Positions 62,309 to 64,000 of a stretch of 64,000 nucleotides of DNA are shown in pieces. The notes beneath the pieces were generated by a model. The model ran no database searches. It saw only the letters and a list, made by a program, of their open reading frames with translations, and was not told the origin of the DNA. The DNA is from Taibaiella sp. GTDB lineage: Bacteria; Bacteroidota; Bacteroidia; Chitinophagales; Chitinophagaceae. The stretch is from positions 52,806 through 116,805 of the forward strand of contig JAEUVV010000005.1 in the NCBI GenBank assembly GCA_016786705.1, read 5' to 3'. The translations under genes were made by a program, and so were the position numbers. Within the stretch, counting starts at the first letter, position 1. Each line of letters starts with the position of its first letter.

Positions 62309-63481
62309 ATGAATCCACAAGATCGTTATGCCTTAAGAGGCGTTTCCGCTCAGAAAGAAGAAGTACATAAAGCAGTAGCAGACCTGGATAAAGGTTTATT
62401 CCCGAAAGCTTTTTGTAAAATATATCCTGATTACTGGGGTAATGACCCGGAATTCTGTAATATCATGCATGCGGATGGGGCAGGTACCAAATCTATCCTG
62501 GCCTATATGTACTGGAAAGAAACAGGAGACCTGAGCGTTTGGAAAGGTATCGCTATAGACTCTATCGTAATGAATATTGACGATATGCTGTGCGTAGGCG
62601 CCGTAGGGCCTTTTACTTATTCCAGCACGATCGGGAGGAATAAACACCTGATACCGGGAGAGGTGATCGCCGCTGTGATCAATGGTTCCCAGTCCTTCTT
62701 TGATACGATGAAGGAATATGGTATCGACGTTCATTTTATGGGTGGGGAAACGGCTGATGTAGGCGATGTGGTACGGACCATTATTGTTGATGGTACTATG
62801 GCCTGCAGGATGCCACGAAAGAAAATTATTACTACCGATAATATTGTTCCCGGTAATGTGATCGTATCTTTTGCTTCCTTCGGGCAGGCGATTTATGAAG
62901 ACGCTTACAATAGTGGTATCGGCTCTAATGGACTGACCAGTGCAAGACATGAATTATTACATCATGACTATGCATCAAAATACCCGGAAAGCGTTGATCC
63001 TAACTTGCCGAAAGAAGTAGTGTACAACGGTGCTTACCATATGACGGATGCTACGGAAACTCCGCTGGATGCCGGGAAATTGATTCTTTCTCCTACGAGA
63101 ACTTACGCGCCTTTATTATTGAGGATACTGGATAAACATTTTGATAAAATAAATGGGATCATCCATTGCAGCGGTGGCGGGCAAACTAAATGTATGCACT
63201 ACATGCCGGAAGGCTTAAGGATTGTTAAGAATAACCTGATCAGCGCACCGCCGATCTTCAGGATGATCCAGAAAGCGGCGGGTACAGATTGGAGAGAGAT
63301 GTACCAGGTATTTAATATGGGTATGCGCCTCGAGATCTTTACCGATCAGGCAACTGCCGAGGATCTGGTCAATATCGCTGCTACCTTCAATATTGACGCG
63401 CAGATCAGCGGCCGTGTTGAAGCAGCTACGGGCAAAAATGAACTTATCATAGAAGGAGAGTTCGGTACCTATAATTATTAA
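62309..63481 (+). CDS. purM: Phosphoribosylformylglycinamidine cyclo-ligase (AIR synthase)
   Basis: A 390-residue enzyme of purine synthesis, longer than E. coli PurM (about 345). Motifs HADGAGTKS (ATP/metal), IAIDSIVMNIDDMLCVGA and HFMGGETADVGDVV match the family; a long insert near 180-260 and divergent C-terminal residues are typical of Bacteroidota PurM. It is a single gene with its own terminator. Confidence 0.9.
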   Translation: MNPQDRYALRGVSAQKEEVHKAVADLDKGLFPKAFCKIYPDYWGNDPEFCNIMHADGAGTKSILAYMYWKETGDLSVWKGIAIDSIVMNIDDMLCVGAVGPFTYSSTIGRNKHLIPGEVIAAVINGSQSFFDTMKEYGIDVHFMGGETADVGDVVRTIIVDGTMACRMPRKKIITTDNIVPGNVIVSFASFGQAIYEDAYNSGIGSNGLTSARHELLHHDYASKYPESVDPNLPKEVVYNGAYHMTDATETPLDAGKLILSPTRTYAPLLLRILDKHFDKINGIIHCSGGGQTKCMHYMPEGLRIVKNNLISAPPIFRMIQKAAGTDWREMYQVFNMGMRLEIFTDQATAEDLVNIAATFNIDAQISGRVEAATGKNELIIEGEFGTYNY

Positions 63482-63502
63482 TCGTCGAAAATTTCATAAG
63501 CA

Positions 63503-63537
63503 TAAAGGCTGTCCTGAATAAAAAAGGACAGCCTTTA
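63503..63537 (+). terminator. purM terminator
   Basis: Perfect 12-base arms (63503-63514, 63526-63537) with an 11-base loop, followed by TTTATT, 21 bases past the stop. Confidence 0.78.
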
Positions 63538-63717
63538 TTTATTGTCCTGCATTATCTTATAGGGTAGGGCTAAGCAGGCGCTATTCGTATAATTATTTCC
63601 TTTTTAGTAGCTCTCTGTTACTGTTTTGGGTATTTTCTGTAAGCCTGTTTTGTAAAATATATGGGTTGTTTTCCTATCCATTTTTGTGGATAACAATAAG
63701 CCTTAAATGAATAGAAT

Positions 63718-63756
63718 ATAAGTGCCATACGCCACCTATTGGCGTATGGCACTTAT
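63718..63756. promoter_or_regulatory. Perfect 17-bp palindrome upstream of the last gene
   Basis: Arms 63718-63734 and 63740-63756 are perfect, with a 5-base loop. The last base of the second arm is the first base of a TATTTTTG box. It could be a terminator with a T-run, an operator, or both. Confidence 0.6.
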
Positions 63757-63763
63757 ATTTTTG
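63756..63763 (+). promoter_or_regulatory. Promoter (-7 element) of the SpvB-like gene
   Basis: TATTTTTG fits TAnnTTTG, 36 bases before ATG 63800. The T-run of the palindrome overlaps it, so one of the two roles may be accidental. Confidence 0.45.
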
Positions 63764-63799
63764 TAACAAACATTTTTTGTACAATCTTATAAAACTCGC

Positions 63800-64000
63800 A
63801 TGATTATGAACAATCCATCCAAGTCCCCTGAGGGTGGCGGCGCTAAGTATCCATTGGAGCAGTACAGCGTCCAGCCTCCTAAGGAAGAAGATAAAAGCCC
63901 TTATTATAAAAGCGCGGCCCCCACGCTGGCCCTCCCCAAAGGGGGAGGCGCCCTTAAGGGGATCGACGAAAAATTCTCTGTAAACGCGGTCAACGGTACC
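63800..64000 (+). CDS. N-terminus of an SpvB/TcaC-like toxin-complex protein (partial)
   Basis: The frame is open from ATG 63800 to the window end (67 codons) and continues beyond. A polar N-terminal part leads to LALPKGGGALKGIDEKFSVN, which matches the start of the SpvB/TcaC domain (typically LPKGGGAIRGIGEKFSVNPV), found in the B subunit of Tc toxins and in Salmonella SpvB. Such proteins are large (1000-2500 residues), often with an RHS-type shell, and are encoded with toxin or immunity genes. No signal peptide is visible. The short match is specific, but only the first domain start is seen. Confidence 0.6.
   Translation, partial: MIMNNPSKSPEGGGAKYPLEQYSVQPPKEEDKSPYYKSAAPTLALPKGGGALKGIDEKFSVNAVNGT

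Larger units (their letters stand above)
63482..63799. other. 318-base gap before the last gene
   Basis: Apart from the purM terminator, a long palindrome and a promoter box, I see nothing in this stretch. A short repeat TGTGGATAA-like segment near 63686 is not a DnaA box cluster. Confidence 0.5.

Noticed and set aside
63900..63960. GC-rich palindrome-like CCTCCCC-AAA-GGGGAGG
   Set aside because: It lies inside the coding motif LPKGGG of the toxin-like gene and is explained by codon choice.
1..64000. CRISPR arrays, tRNA or rRNA genes, insertion sequences, integrases
   Set aside because: I looked for spaced repeats, cloverleaf-like gaps and transposase or integrase motifs and found none that I could support.

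Overview
The window comes from a member of the Bacteroidota, and the gene content suits a Chitinophagaceae-like genus (the family is a guess). Four things point to this phylum: the promoter form TAnnTTTG sits in front of many genes, several genes make type IX secretion system (T9SS) parts or cargo (PorU2- and PorV-like proteins, type A and type B sorting domains, a GldM-like protein), ribosomal genes follow the Bacteroidota infA-rpmJ-rpsM-rpsK-rpsD-rpoA-rplQ order, and there is a Bacteroidota-style carotenoid operon. I saw no rRNA, tRNA, CRISPR array, insertion sequence or prophage.

Layout. 0.4-9.4 kb: a DUF2306 membrane protein, a YARHG lipoprotein, a NUDIX hydrolase, a solitary PaaZ, KdsB for KDO/LPS synthesis, and a two-component pair made of a TPR histidine kinase and a LytTR regulator. 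9.6-13.6 kb: a giant secreted protein with fifteen exact-length 52-residue repeats and a type B T9SS domain. 13.8-22 kb: a BtrH-like protein, then an eight-gene minus-strand operon, crtI-crtB-unknown-crtZ-crtY-lipocalin-photolyase-idi, preceded by a MarR regulator; this reads as a light and oxidative stress unit that should make zeaxanthin-type carotenoids. 22.3-26.3 kb: the infA to rplQ operon, with unusually long, hairpin-bearing gaps. 26.4-36 kb: a type A T9SS cargo protein, TyrS, and a PorV-like plus PorU2-like pair. 36-46 kb: polysaccharide deacetylase, thymidine kinase, an active rhomboid followed by a dead rhomboid and an EEP-family protein, a sugar nucleotidyltransferase, a class III aminotransferase, EF-Ts, S15. 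46-58 kb: cystathionine beta-synthase, an orphan ExbD with two unknown membrane proteins, an operon pdxA-engB-dapD-GldM-like-mscS, a MutS2 without its Smr domain, three tandem small lipoproteins, and a TonB-C-like protein. 58.4-63.5 kb: rpsF-rpsR-rplI behind a likely S6:S18 leader, a small lipoprotein, pyrD-fbp, and purM. The last 200 bases open a gene whose N-terminus looks like SpvB/TcaC toxin-complex proteins; it runs off the window.

Most of the window is ordinary chromosome. The parts most worth following are the carotenoid operon with its unknown secreted protein and candidate operators, the PorV/PorU2 module, the dead rhomboid, and the truncated toxin-like gene at the right edge.
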